This document shows positions 1-9,785 of a stretch of DNA of 43,094 nucleotides, one piece after another. The stretch lies in assembly GCA_007120465.1 (NCBI GenBank), contig SKNO01000184.1, positions 1-43,094 on the forward strand. The letters run 5' to 3'. The position numbers and the translations under genes are program-made. A model generated the notes under the pieces. That model was not told the DNA's origin, did no database searches, and saw only the letters and a list, made by a program, of their open reading frames with translations. This DNA is from Nitriliruptoraceae bacterium. Lineage in GTDB: Bacteria; Actinomycetota; Nitriliruptoria; Nitriliruptorales; Nitriliruptoraceae. Position 1 is the stretch's first letter. The number at the start of each line of letters is the position of its first letter.

Positions 1-135
1 CGGCGCCGGCCAACCACCGCGAAGCAACACAAGGGCAGGACGGGCCGGCGCGATCAGGAGTCGACCGAAGCCGCCCCGGCAGCCGACCCGTCCCACTCCA
101 AGACTACGCAACACAAGGACCGCGTTCATGCTTGA
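1..135 (+). CDS. Possible C-terminal tail of a CDS truncated by the window start (…EAAPAADPSHSKTTQHKDRVHA*)
   Basis: Frame 1 is open from base 1 to TGA at 133-135, with mostly G/C third positions. No family recognised. Confidence 0.2.
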   Translation, partial: RRRPTTAKQHKGRTGRRDQESTEAAPAADPSHSKTTQHKDRVHA

Positions 136-195
136 CATCGGTTAGGAACTCACGGATGCTGGAGCGGGTCCGCTGGGTCCGTCCGCGTCGACGGG

Positions 196-981
196 TCAGT
201 GGCGGCGGGGGCCTGCGCGCAGCACGTCGAGCCCGACCCTGCGCAGCAGGGCCACCGTCTCGGCGAGGGGCAGCCCGATTACGTTGGTGTCCGATCCCTC
301 GAGCCGCTGCACCAGCACCGCCCCGGCGCCCTGCAGCGCGTAGGCGCCGGCCTTGCCGTCGGGCTCACCGGTGGCGACGTACCAGGCGATCTCGTCGGCG
401 GACAGCGTGCGGAAGGTCACGCTGGTCGTCACCCGGCCGGTGCGGTGTGTGTCGCCCCGGACGACCGCCAGCCCCGTGATCACCTCGTGGGTCCGGCCGG
501 ACAGGGCGTCGAGCATCGCCACGGCCTCCGCGTCGTCGCGGGGCTTGCCCAGGACCTGCCCGGCGAGGACCACCTCGGTGTCCGCTGCCAGCACCACCTC
601 GTCGTCGTGGGGGTGTTCGGGTTCGCGGGCCGGGGGTCCCGAGACGTCGTGCGTCGGGAGCGCGTGCCCGCGGTCGTGCCGGCCTGCCGCCGCGCTGGCG
701 ACGGCCTTCGTCAGGGCGAGCCGAACGACGAGGTCGGCGGCGGACTCGCCGGGATGGACGGACTCGTCGACGTCGGCGGGTCGGATCGCGGGGTGCAGGC
801 CCAGGCGGGCGAGGAGCTCACGACGTCGGGGGCTCGCCGACGCGAGCACCAGCCGTGGGGCATCCTCGTCGCCGGTGGCGCCGGCGCCGCCGGTGGCCCC
901 GTCCTCGTCGGCCGCCGGGCGGATGGGGCCGCCCGCGACCGGGTCCTGGTCAGCCACCGGAGATCGCGACGGCCGCACCAT
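196..981 (-). CDS. maf: Maf-family nucleotide pyrophosphatase
   Basis: [19 protein letters not shown]-terminal motif, [10 protein letters not shown] and [14 protein letters not shown]. Start uncertain because of an N-terminal extension overlapping dusB. Confidence 0.9.
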   Translation of the reverse strand: MVRPSRSPVADQDPVAGGPIRPAADEDGATGGAGATGDEDAPRLVLASASPRRRELLARLGLHPAIRPADVDESVHPGESAADLVVRLALTKAVASAAAGRHDRGHALPTHDVSGPPAREPEHPHDDEVVLAADTEVVLAGQVLGKPRDDAEAVAMLDALSGRTHEVITGLAVVRGDTHRTGRVTTSVTFRTLSADEIAWYVATGEPDGKAGAYALQGAGAVLVQRLEGSDTNVIGLPLAETVALLRRVGLDVLRAGPRRH

Positions 982-2149
982 CCCGGAGCGGCGTGTCGTG
1001 GGTGCGCGAGTCGAGCCAGCCGTGGGGCAGCGCCACCCGCTTGGGTCGGGTGGTGTGACCGCGGGGCTGGCGGCGCATCGCCTCGTCGAAGGGCACGTCG
1101 CGGTCCAGGTCGGCGAGCAGGGTGTGGACCTCGTCGAGGGACGCCACCTGGTTCAGCCCACGGCGCAGCGCCCGCCCGACCGGGAAGCCCTGCAGGTACC
1201 AGGAGGTGTGCTTGCGCAGTTCGCGAAGCCCGGTATGGGTACCGGAGCTGGCGACGAGCAGCTCGGCGTGCTCGGTGAGCAGGTCGGCGACGTGGCCGAG
1301 GGTGGGCGGCGGCGGGATCGGGTCGCCGTCGAAGCCGGCCTGCAGGTCGCGGAACAGCCACGGCCGGCCGAGGCAGCCGCGCCCGACGACGACACCGGCA
1401 CAGCCGGTCTCGGCGACCATCCGCAGGGCGTCGGCAGCCTCCCAGATGTCGCCGTTGCCGAGCACGGGCAGCTCCACCGCCTCGACCAGCCGGCGGATCG
1501 CGGACCAGTCGGCCGGCGGGCCGTAGCGGTCCTCCGCCGTGCGGGCGTGCAACGCCACCGCCGCGCCTCCGAGGTCCCGGGCGATCCGGGCTGCCTCGAG
1601 GTAGGTGAGGTGTCGGTCGTCGATGCCGAGCCGCAGCTTCACCGTGACGGGGACGCCGGTGGCACGGCGGACCACGGCGTCCACGATCGCCGCGTACAGG
1701 TCGGTGCGCCACGGCAGCGCGGCACCGCCGCCGTGGCGGGTCACCTTCGGGGCGGGGCAGCCGAAGTTGAGGTCGATGTGGTCGACGCGCTCCGCGCCGA
1801 CGAGCAGCTCGGTGGCGGCGGCCGCGTCGTCGGGATCGACGGCGTACAGCTGGATCGACCGGGGGTGCTCGTCGGGCGCGAAGGAGGCCTTGAGCTGTGA
1901 GGTGGCGTTCCCCTCGACGAGGCCGCGGGCCCCGACCATCTCGGAGACGAACAGCCCGCCGCCGTCACGGCGGCACAGGGTCCGGAACGCGACGTTGGTC
2001 ACCCCGGCCATGGGCGCGAGCACGACCGGCGGCCACACCTCGAGCTCGCCGAGGTGCAGCGGGGTGGCCGTGGGTGCCGTCGCGGACGCGGCCGTCGCGG
2101 CCCGCGGCGCGTGGGTGGGCGCTGCGGAGGCGGGTGCGGAGGCAGACAT
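950..2149 (-). CDS. dusB: tRNA-dihydrouridine synthase (DusB-like)
   Basis: [56 protein letters not shown] and [12 protein letters not shown] motifs. Confidence 0.92.
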   Translation of the reverse strand: MSASAPASAAPTHAPRAATAASATAPTATPLHLGELEVWPPVVLAPMAGVTNVAFRTLCRRDGGGLFVSEMVGARGLVEGNATSQLKASFAPDEHPRSIQLYAVDPDDAAAATELLVGAERVDHIDLNFGCPAPKVTRHGGGAALPWRTDLYAAIVDAVVRRATGVPVTVKLRLGIDDRHLTYLEAARIARDLGGAAVALHARTAEDRYGPPADWSAIRRLVEAVELPVLGNGDIWEAADALRMVAETGCAGVVVGRGCLGRPWLFRDLQAGFDGDPIPPPPTLGHVADLLTEHAELLVASSGTHTGLRELRKHTSWYLQGFPVGRALRRGLNQVASLDEVHTLLADLDRDVPFDEAMRRQPRGHTTRPKRVALPHGWLDSRTHDTPLRDGAAVAISGG

Positions 2150-2266
2150 GGCCGCGAACCGTACCGGGAGGTCGGCGGCCCTCCGCGGTCCGACAGCGCC
2201 AGCGGACGCACCACCCTTGTGCCCGAACAGGTGTTCGCTACGCTCGGCGGGTCACGGGAGGACGGC

Positions 2267-3334
2267 ATGGCGGACACGGCGGCACAGCGACTGCGCTGGT
2301 CCACGCTGGAGGAGGAGCGCGAGCTCGCGCTGCCCGGGATGGGCGACCGCGTCACCCACCCCGGGTTCGCCGGGATCGAGTTCGTCCACGTCCGCGCCAA
2401 GAGCCTGCTCAACCACGTCCCCGCCGCCGCGGGCCTGCCCTTCGAGTGGACGATCAACGTCTACCGCGGCTGCACGCACGCGTGCCGCTACTGCTTCGCC
2501 CGACCGTCGCACACCTGGCTGGAACTCGACGCCGGCCGCGACTTCGAGTCGGTGATCGTCGTCAAGGTCAACGCCGTCGAGCGGCTGCGGGCCGAGCTGC
2601 GCTCACCGCGCTGGCGTGGCGAGCACGTCGCGCTCGGCACCAACACCGATCCCTACCAGCGGTGCGAGGGCCGCTACCGGCTCACCCGCGGCGTCGTCGC
2701 CACCCTCGCGGAGGCGGGCAACCCGTTCTCGGTGCTGACCAAGGGCACGCTGGTCGCCCGGGACCTCGACCTCTACGTCGAGGCAGCCCGTCGCGGGGTG
2801 TGCACCGGCGTGTCGATGTCGATCCCGACGGTGGACGAGCAGGTGTGGCGCACGACCGAGCCGGGCACCCCGCACCCTCGGGCCCGGCTCGAGACGATCG
2901 CTCGGCTGGCCGAGGCCGGGATCCCGACGGGGGTGATGATCGCGCCGATCATCCCGGGCATGTCCGACGCGCCCGACCAGCTCGATGCCGTCGTGGGTGC
3001 GGCGGTCGAGGCTGGTGCCGGCTCGATCACCCCGATCGTCCTGCACCTGCGTCCGGGGGTGCGCGAGGTGTTCGAGCCGTGGCTCGCGGACGTGCGCCCC
3101 GACCTCCTCGAGCGTTACCGGCACCTGTACCGGGGCACCTACGCGCCGGAGGCTGAACGCCGGCGGATCAGCCAGCAGGTGCACGACCTGGTGGCCGCCT
3201 ACGGAGGGACGCGGCGTCCACCGCAACGACGTGGGCCGCTCCGGCGCTCACCCGCGCCACCGCCCGCGCACCACCCGGACCGGGGCGATCACGTGCGGGA
3301 CGAGGTGATCGGGGAGCAGCTCACCCTGCTGTGA
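2267..3334 (+). CDS. Rv2578c-type radical SAM protein (spore-photoproduct-lyase-like)
   Basis: NVYRGCTHACRYCFAR cluster motif, GTNTDPYQRCEGRYRLTRGV and ITPIVLHLRPGVRE. ORF starts upstream; ATG 2267 chosen. Confidence 0.88.
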   Translation: MADTAAQRLRWSTLEEERELALPGMGDRVTHPGFAGIEFVHVRAKSLLNHVPAAAGLPFEWTINVYRGCTHACRYCFARPSHTWLELDAGRDFESVIVVKVNAVERLRAELRSPRWRGEHVALGTNTDPYQRCEGRYRLTRGVVATLAEAGNPFSVLTKGTLVARDLDLYVEAARRGVCTGVSMSIPTVDEQVWRTTEPGTPHPRARLETIARLAEAGIPTGVMIAPIIPGMSDAPDQLDAVVGAAVEAGAGSITPIVLHLRPGVREVFEPWLADVRPDLLERYRHLYRGTYAPEAERRRISQQVHDLVAAYGGTRRPPQRRGPLRRSPAPPPAHHPDRGDHVRDEVIGEQLTLL

Positions 3335-3398
3335 GGCGCTCGGCCGGTAGCGTCGCGGGCGATCGTCGGCCGCTCCGGGTCGGCGCAGGAGGGCGCGC

Positions 3399-3890
3399 GT
3401 GCCCCGGGCCACCACCCACCACAGCCGCTTCGAGCTGGCTGCGCCTGCGGAGCCGCTCCGCGCGGCGCTGCTGCGGCCCGAGGACTGGGTGGTGTCGTGG
3501 CCCCACGTCCGTGAACTGGTGCTGCTCGCCGAGGGCGACGCCACCGGGCGCGGTCGCCGCTACCGCACGACCGTCGAGGCCGCAGCCCCCTACGCCCTCA
3601 CCTGGCAGATGGAGCTCGTCGAGGTGGCCGCAACCGGGCTGGTCTGGCACGCCGACGGCGACCTCGCGGGACGGGCCCGCGTCGTCCTGCATGGTCGCGA
3701 CGCGAGCACCGAGGTGGTGGTGGCCTGGACGGTGCGTCCGACGCCACGGTGGATGCGGCTGTCGTGGCCCGTCGCGCGCCCGCTGTTCGTGCGCAACCAC
3801 GACACGGTGATGCGGCGCGGCGCCGGGCACCTGGCCGACCACCTCGACGTCGCCCTCCTGCGCTGTGAGGTGGGCGAGCGGCGCACCTGA
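3399..3890 (+). CDS. SRPBCC/START-like protein
   Basis: About 160 aa with polyketide-cyclase-like pattern (FELAAPAEPLRAALLRPEDWVVSWPHV…). Confidence 0.6.
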   Translation: MPRATTHHSRFELAAPAEPLRAALLRPEDWVVSWPHVRELVLLAEGDATGRGRRYRTTVEAAAPYALTWQMELVEVAATGLVWHADGDLAGRARVVLHGRDASTEVVVAWTVRPTPRWMRLSWPVARPLFVRNHDTVMRRGAGHLADHLDVALLRCEVGERRT

Positions 3891-4081
3891 CGGCGTGGCG
3901 GACATCCACCGGGACCGACCGGCGTCCCCGGTCGTGACCATCGATGCGCGACCGGCGACGGCATCCGGGCATGACGCGCCGGTGGAGCGGCTCGCCTGAC
4001 GCGGGGGCACCGCCGCGGACCGCGTCGTAGGCTCGCGCCTGATCCCGCTGTGGACGTCGACGTCGATCGATGGAGGAGCCG

Positions 4082-4633
4082 ATGGCACGGGTTGCGATCG
4101 TGGGGGACGGGCCGGCCGGGCTGAGCGCCGCGCTGCTGCTCGCCAAGAACGACGTGGAGACCGTGGTGTTCGCCCAGGACGGCACGGCGATGCACCACGC
4201 CCACCTGTTCAACTACCTCGGCATCGAGGAGATCGGCGGCTCCGAGTTCCAGGCGACCGCCCGCCGACAGGTCACCGCCCAGGGCGCCGAGCTGCGCGAC
4301 GCCGAGGTGACCACGATCGACCCCGCCGACGGCGACGGGTTCGTGGTGCGCACCGCCGACGGTGAGCTGCACGCCGACTACGTGATCCTCGCGGGGAGCA
4401 AGCAGGCGCGGGAGCTGGCGGCGGCGCTGGGCGTCGAACGGGACGGACGTGTCCCCGTCGACACCGAGAACCGCACCGAGGTGGACCGGCTCTACGCGGT
4501 GGGGCGCGTCGTCCGGCCCGAGCGCAGCCAGGCGATCATCTCCGCGGGCGCCGGTGCGGTCGCGGCGCTGGACATCCTCTCGCGGGAGGCCGGCAAGGAC
4601 GTCCACGACTGGGACACCCCGCCGAAGGAGTGA
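4082..4633 (+). CDS. Short NAD(P)/FAD-dependent oxidoreductase (thioredoxin-reductase-like, single nucleotide-binding domain)
   Basis: MARVAIVGDGPAGLSAALLLAKN Rossmann GxGxxG and C-terminal LYAVGRVVRP…AIISAGAGAVAALDIL; only about 184 aa. Confidence 0.8.
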   Translation: MARVAIVGDGPAGLSAALLLAKNDVETVVFAQDGTAMHHAHLFNYLGIEEIGGSEFQATARRQVTAQGAELRDAEVTTIDPADGDGFVVRTADGELHADYVILAGSKQARELAAALGVERDGRVPVDTENRTEVDRLYAVGRVVRPERSQAIISAGAGAVAALDILSREAGKDVHDWDTPPKE

Positions 4634-4670
4634 CCGCCGGCTGCTCCGGAGCCGCACGCCCGGGCGATGC

Positions 4671-4796
4671 GTGTAGCGGGGCGACCCGTCGCAGGCCGTC
4701 CGCCTACACAGGCCACGAGCGGCGGGGCGAGGTGTGTAGTGTGGCGACCCGTCGCAGGCCGTCCGGCTACACAGGCCACGAGCGGCGGGGCGGCGG
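4671..4796 (+). repeat. Two tandem copies of a 63-bp unit, each with a GTGTAG…CTACAC inverted repeat and an inner GCGAC-CC-GTCGC hairpin
   Basis: Units 4671-4733 and 4734-4796 share about 56 of the first 59 bases by eye. Confidence 0.9.
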
Positions 4797-4806
4797 GGCG
4801 GCGGGG
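4783..4806 (+). repeat. CGGCGGGG x3 microsatellite-like repeat
   Basis: Three contiguous exact 8-bp copies at 4783, 4791 and 4799. Confidence 0.85.
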
Positions 4807-5016
4807 CGACGGTGCGGTCCCGGGACGGTCGGCTCGCAGGCGCCCGCTGGAGGGCACGCCGGGCCGGGGCCTTCGTCTCTAGTCGGCGGTGCGTGGAACC
4901 GGTCTGCTCGGGGTGCGGTCGGCGGCACACGCCGCCTCGGTGCCGTGCCCCGATCCCCCGTGCCCCCGACCATCGCGCACCCCACGCGTGGTCGCCGCGA
5001 CAGGAAGGCCCGCGAG

Positions 5017-5370
5017 ATGCCCGACCACGAGACGACGCTGAAGGAGCTCCGGCCCGCGCTCCGCGAGGTGCGCAAGCACATCCCCGACGCCTGGGACGGG
5101 TTCGTCAAGCTCGCGCAGCACGCAGAGGAGGACGGGGCCATCCCCGGGCGCATCAAGGAGGCGTTCACGGTCGCGATCGCCGTGGCGCAGAACTGCGAGC
5201 CCTGCATCGCCCACCACGCTAAGGCCGCGGTCAAGGCGGGCACGACCGAGGAGGAGATGGCCGAGGCGCTGGCCGTCGCCCTGCTGATGGGCGGCGGACC
5301 GTCGTCGATGTACGCCGGGGTGGCCTGGGAGGCCTTCCAGGAGTTCCGCGAGGCCGCCGGGGCCGGGTGA
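5017..5370 (+). CDS. AhpD-like carboxymuconolactone decarboxylase family protein
   Basis: VAQNCEPCIAHHAKAAVKAGTTEEEMAEAL: the CxxC…H motif of AhpD/CMD proteins. Confidence 0.88.
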   Translation: MPDHETTLKELRPALREVRKHIPDAWDGFVKLAQHAEEDGAIPGRIKEAFTVAIAVAQNCEPCIAHHAKAAVKAGTTEEEMAEALAVALLMGGGPSSMYAGVAWEAFQEFREAAGAG

Positions 5371-5379
5371 CCCGGTCCC

Positions 5380-6909
5380 ATGACCGCCGGCACCGACGCC
5401 CCGACCGAGCTGCACCCGGTCTCGCCGCTGCGGCGGCGGGTGCAGTGGGCGGGCCTGCTGCTCGGGCCCGTGCTGGCAGCCGTGGCGTACCACCTGCTCG
5501 ATGACGCGGGGGCCGAGCCGCTCTCCCCGGAGGGACGCGCGGTGGCGGCGATCGCCGTGTGGATGGCGGTGTGGTGGCTGAGCGAAGCGGTCCACGTCTC
5601 GATCACCGCGCTGCTGCCCATCGGGCTGATGCCGCTCGCGGGCGCGCAGACGACGGCGGAGACAACGGCACCGTACGCCAGCCCCTTGATCTTCCTGTTC
5701 CTCGGCGGGTTCGTCCTGGCACTGTCCATGCAGCGCTGGAACCTCGACGAGCGGATCGCGTTGCTGACGATCCGGCTCGTGGGGGAGCGGCCCGCCCAGC
5801 TCGTCGGCGGGTTCATGATCGCCACCGCGGTGATGAGCATGTGGGTGTCCAACACCGCCACCGTGGCGATGATGCTGCCGATCGCGCTCAGCGTCGCCGC
5901 GCTGGTCAAGCGGCTGGACGCCGAGAACGCCGGGCAGCTGTCGGCCTCCGGCGTGAGCTTCGGGGTGTGCCTGATGCTCGGCATCGCCTACTCGGCGTCG
6001 ATCGGCGGGCTCGGCACGATCATCGGCACGCCCCCGAACCTGTTCGTCGCGTCGTACCTGCGCGACACGATCGGGGTCGAGATCTCCTTCGTGCGGTGGA
6101 TGCTGTTCGGGGTCCCGCTCGTGATCGTGTTCCTCCCCATCACCTGGCTGCTGCTCACGCGCGTGCTGTACCGGCTGCCGCGCGACCCGGTCGAGGGTGC
6201 GCAGGAGCTGGCCGAGGAGCGCTACCGCAACCTCGGCCCGCCCTCCCGTGGCGAGTGGTCCACCTTCATCGTGTTCGTCCTGACGGCGACGGCGTGGATC
6301 CTGCGTCCGGTGCTCGTCGAGGTGGAGATCGCGGGCCTGCGTCCGCTCGCCGGGCTCGACGACACCGGCATCGCGATCGTCGCGGCGCTGGCGCTGTTCG
6401 TGATCCCCGTGAACCTACGGGAGCGCGAGTTCGTGATGCGGTGGCAGTCCGCCGAGGAGCTGCCGTGGGGCGTGCTCCTGCTGTTCGGCGGGGGGCTGAG
6501 CCTGGCCAACGCGATCGAGACCACCGGGGTGGGACAGTGGATCGGCCAGGGGGTCGCGGCGGTCGGGCCGCTGCCGGTGATCGTGATGGTCGCGCTCGTC
6601 GCGCTGGTGGTGGTCGCCCTGACCGAGCTGACCAGCAACACCGCTACCACCGCCGCCTTCGTCCCGGTGGTGGCGGGGATCGCACCGGCGGTGGGGCTCG
6701 ACCCGATCGTGCTGGTCGTCCCGGTGGCGCTGGCGGCGAGCGCCGCCTTCATGATGCCGGTCGCCACCCCGCCCAACGCGATCGTGTTCGGCTCGGGGTA
6801 CGTGACGATCCCCCAGATGATCCGCGCCGGCGTGTGGCTGAACCTGATCACCGTGATCCTGGTGACCACCGCCTCGATCCTGCTGGTCCCCAGGGTCCTG
6901 GGGATGTAG
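5380..6909 (+). CDS. SLC13/DASS family anion (dicarboxylate/sulfate) symporter
   Basis: About 12 hydrophobic helices; SNTATVAMMLPIALS, GTIIGTPPNLF, TELTSNTATTAAFVPV and MPVATPPNAIVFGSGYV motifs. Confidence 0.92.
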   Translation: MTAGTDAPTELHPVSPLRRRVQWAGLLLGPVLAAVAYHLLDDAGAEPLSPEGRAVAAIAVWMAVWWLSEAVHVSITALLPIGLMPLAGAQTTAETTAPYASPLIFLFLGGFVLALSMQRWNLDERIALLTIRLVGERPAQLVGGFMIATAVMSMWVSNTATVAMMLPIALSVAALVKRLDAENAGQLSASGVSFGVCLMLGIAYSASIGGLGTIIGTPPNLFVASYLRDTIGVEISFVRWMLFGVPLVIVFLPITWLLLTRVLYRLPRDPVEGAQELAEERYRNLGPPSRGEWSTFIVFVLTATAWILRPVLVEVEIAGLRPLAGLDDTGIAIVAALALFVIPVNLREREFVMRWQSAEELPWGVLLLFGGGLSLANAIETTGVGQWIGQGVAAVGPLPVIVMVALVALVVVALTELTSNTATTAAFVPVVAGIAPAVGLDPIVLVVPVALAASAAFMMPVATPPNAIVFGSGYVTIPQMIRAGVWLNLITVILVTTASILLVPRVLGM

Positions 6910-6987
6910 GCCGCCGCCCACGACCGGGGTGCCTGCGGGGGAGTGGCCGGCGATGAGGGCGGCGTGGGCGGGTCGTATGCTCGGAGC

Positions 6988-7710
6988 ATGCCGCTGCGTT
7001 CGCTGTACCGCCGCCTCCGGGACCGCCTGGTCCTCGGCCACGTGCGGCCGCTGCTGCACGCCGACGAGCCGGTGCTCGACTGGGCCCACGTCCACGACCC
7101 GGTCGACGACCGTCCCGGTGTGGCGGCGGTCACCCCGCAGCGGGTGTTCGTGCAGTGGAGCGACGCGCGGTCGCCGGACGCGGTGCTCCGCTGGGACGAG
7201 GTGGCGGCATGGGACGTGCGGCGGTCGACCGACACGGCGCCGGTGTTGACCCTCGAGGCCGCCGAGCAGCGCGTGGTGGTGTGCCTGCCGGTGTCGTCAC
7301 GGGTCCGGGCGCGCGCGGCGACCCGGCTCTTGCGACGGGTGATGGACCTCGCTCCACCCGACGCCGACGGCCCGCCGGGGTTCGTGCGCGGCGGCGATCA
7401 GCAGGTCGAGGCGGCCCGACGCGGGTTCCGCGGGCACGTCCGGCGCGTCGTGCTGACGGTCGTCGGGATGCTGCTGATCCTGCTCGGCGGGCTGTTCGCC
7501 ACCCCTTTCGTGCCCGGACCGGGCGCGCTCACGGTGCTGGCGGGGCTCGCGATCCTCGCGCGGGAGTACGAGTGGGCGAAGGACATCTACCTGTGGTTCC
7601 GTCGCATGGTGGACCGGGTCATCGGCTGGTACCGACGCAGCCGCGCGCAGCGCCGCGCGAGGCGGCACCGCGACCGGGGCGCGGACGAGCCGGCGGTGCC
7701 GGGGGCCTGA
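6988..7710 (+). CDS. PGPGW/TIGR02611-type transmembrane protein
   Basis: GLFATPFVPGPGALTVLAGLAILAREYEWAKDIYLWF near the C-terminus. Confidence 0.8.
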   Translation: MPLRSLYRRLRDRLVLGHVRPLLHADEPVLDWAHVHDPVDDRPGVAAVTPQRVFVQWSDARSPDAVLRWDEVAAWDVRRSTDTAPVLTLEAAEQRVVVCLPVSSRVRARAATRLLRRVMDLAPPDADGPPGFVRGGDQQVEAARRGFRGHVRRVVLTVVGMLLILLGGLFATPFVPGPGALTVLAGLAILAREYEWAKDIYLWFRRMVDRVIGWYRRSRAQRRARRHRDRGADEPAVPGA

Positions 7711-7713
7711 GCG

Positions 7714-8928
7714 TCACTCCCAGCGGCGCTCGTCCGCGATCGGCCCACCCTCCGGGATCGTCTCGACCAGCTCGACCGTCGCGTTGAACCGCAGGCGGTG
7801 CTGGATCCGCTCGTGGGCCACCGCCGCGAGGGCGTCGGTGTCCGCGCCGTCGGTCGGCACCACCTCGCAGCGCAGCACGTCGCGGTGGTCGGCGCGGTCG
7901 ATCACGAACCGGTAGGCGGCCACGCCCTCGATCGGGTCCATGGCCGCGGCGATCTGCCGGGGGTGGAGGAACATCCCCCGCACCTTGACGGCGTCACCGA
8001 CCCGTCCGAGCCAGCCGCGGATCCGGGGCGTCGGGCCAGCGCCTTCGTCGGTCGCCCACGCGGACAGGTCCCCGGTGCCGAAGCGCACGACGGGAGCGGC
8101 GCCATCGAACACGGTCACCACCACCTGCCCCTCGCGGCCGTCGTCGACCGCCTCCCCGGTGGTCAGATCACAGATCTGCACCAGCGCGTCGGTCGGGACG
8201 TGCAGCCCGTCCAGCGCCTCGCCCTCGTAGCCGAGGTTGCCCGTCTCGGCGGTGCCGTAGCCCTGTCGGACGACGGGCACGCGCTCGGTCAGCCACGCAC
8301 GCAGGCTCGGCGGCAGCGGCTCGGCGGTCACGAAGGCGCGGGCGATCGCCAGGGTGACCCCCTGCTCCTCCGCCTTCTCGAGCAGCGCCTTCAGGTAGCT
8401 CGGCAGCCCGACGTAGGCGGTCACCTCGAGGTCGCGGCAGGCCTGCACCTGCAGGTCGAGGTTGCCCACCCCGCCCGGGACGACCCGTGCCCCCACGGCG
8501 AGGGCGGCCTGCTCGAACATCGCGCCGGCGGGGGAGAGGTGGTAGCCGAAGGCGTTGAGCACGAGGTCGTCGGGACCGAACCCGGCGGCCTCCAGCGCCG
8601 GAGCCCAGCGCCACGGGTCGTCGACGTCGAGCTCCGCCTCGTACAACGGCCCCGGGGACTGGAACACCCGTCGTACCGGCGCGTCGTCGGCGACCATCCC
8701 CGCGAAGGGCGGATCGGCCTGCTGGCGCTCCAGCAGCTCGTCCTTGGTCAGCACCGGGAGCCGGTCCAGCGCGGCCACGTCGACGAGGTCGTCGGGGGTC
8801 AGCCCTGCGGCCTCGAGCCGGCGCGCGAAGCCGGCGCAGCGGCGCGCCGCCTCGGGCAGGGTCTCGCGCACCTGCGCATCGAAGGAGCGGGCGTACTCAG
8901 CTGGGCTCGGGGCACCCATCACAGCCAC
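7714..8928 (-). CDS. PaaK-like adenylate-forming enzyme homologue with degenerate P-loop
   Basis: LPVLTKDELLERQ, QGYGTAETGNLGYE, FGTGDLSAW and GRVGDAVKVRGMFLHPRQI (A5/A7/A8-like); VFQSPGPLYE where SSGTTG is expected. Confidence 0.85.
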   Translation of the reverse strand: MAVMGAPSPAEYARSFDAQVRETLPEAARRCAGFARRLEAAGLTPDDLVDVAALDRLPVLTKDELLERQQADPPFAGMVADDAPVRRVFQSPGPLYEAELDVDDPWRWAPALEAAGFGPDDLVLNAFGYHLSPAGAMFEQAALAVGARVVPGGVGNLDLQVQACRDLEVTAYVGLPSYLKALLEKAEEQGVTLAIARAFVTAEPLPPSLRAWLTERVPVVRQGYGTAETGNLGYEGEALDGLHVPTDALVQICDLTTGEAVDDGREGQVVVTVFDGAAPVVRFGTGDLSAWATDEGAGPTPRIRGWLGRVGDAVKVRGMFLHPRQIAAAMDPIEGVAAYRFVIDRADHRDVLRCEVVPTDGADTDALAAVAHERIQHRLRFNATVELVETIPEGGPIADERRWE

Positions 8929-9785
8929 CGCTTACGTCGCCGGTAGTGCTTGATGTCCCGGTAGCTGCGTCGCTGGCCCTCCTCACCGAGGCCGAGGTAG
9001 AACTCCTTGACGTCCGGGTTCTCGGACAGCTCCCGCGCCTCGCCCTCCAGCACGATGCGACCCTGCTCCATGATGTAGCCGTAGTCGGCGATCGAGAGGG
9101 CCCGCTGGGCGTTCTGCTCGACCAGCAGCACGGTGGTGCCGAGCTCGCGGTTGAACCGCTCCACGATCCCGAAGATCTCGGACACCAGCATCGGGGCCAG
9201 CCCGAGGGAGGGTTCGTCGAGCATGATCAGGCGGGGGCGGGCCATCAGGGCACGCCCGATCGCGAGCATCTGCTGCTCGCCGCCCGACAGGTACCCGGCG
9301 GTGCGGTTGCGCAGCTCGGTCAGTTGGGGGAAGTAGCCGTAGACGAGGTCGAGGTCCTCATCCCACGTGTCCCGGCGGGTGTGCGCGCCGGCCACGAGGT
9401 TCTCGTGCACCGAGAGGTGTTCGAACACCCGCCGGCCCTCCATGACCTGGGAGATCCCCTCGCGGACGATGTCGGCCGCGTCGGTCGTGGTGATCTCGTC
9501 CCCGTCGAAGGTGATGTCGCCGTCGGTGACCTCGCCGTGCTCGCTCGGCAACAGGCCACTGATCGCCTTCAGCGTCGTCGACTTCCCGGCGCCGTTGGAG
9601 CCGAGGAGGGCCACGACCTTGCCCTTGGGGACCTGCATCGACAGGCCCCGCAGGACGAGGATGACCTCCTCGTAGATCACCTCGACGTTGTTGAGCTCGA
9701 GGAGAACCGCGTCGTCAGCGGGGGCCCCGGGGGCCGGCTGCGTCGCAGCCTGGCCCCCGGCCCCGCCATCACGGACAGTGCTCAT
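8919..9785 (-). CDS. livF: Branched-chain amino-acid-type ABC transporter ATP-binding protein
   Basis: LLGSNGAGKSTTLKAISGLL Walker A, LSGGEQQMLAIGRALMARPRLIMLDEPSLGLAP. Confidence 0.95.
   Translation of the reverse strand: MSTVRDGGAGGQAATQPAPGAPADDAVLLELNNVEVIYEEVILVLRGLSMQVPKGKVVALLGSNGAGKSTTLKAISGLLPSEHGEVTDGDITFDGDEITTTDAADIVREGISQVMEGRRVFEHLSVHENLVAGAHTRRDTWDEDLDLVYGYFPQLTELRNRTAGYLSGGEQQMLAIGRALMARPRLIMLDEPSLGLAPMLVSEIFGIVERFNRELGTTVLLVEQNAQRALSIADYGYIMEQGRIVLEGEARELSENPDVKEFYLGLGEEGQRRSYRDIKHYRRRKRWL

Noticed and set aside
4630-5016. N-terminal extension of the AhpD-like ORF through the 63-bp repeats
   Set aside because: Gly/Arg/Pro/Ala-rich with no similarity to AhpD proteins; the start MPDHETTLKELRP at 5017 fits the family length. 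Kept only as a caveat in the repeat finding.
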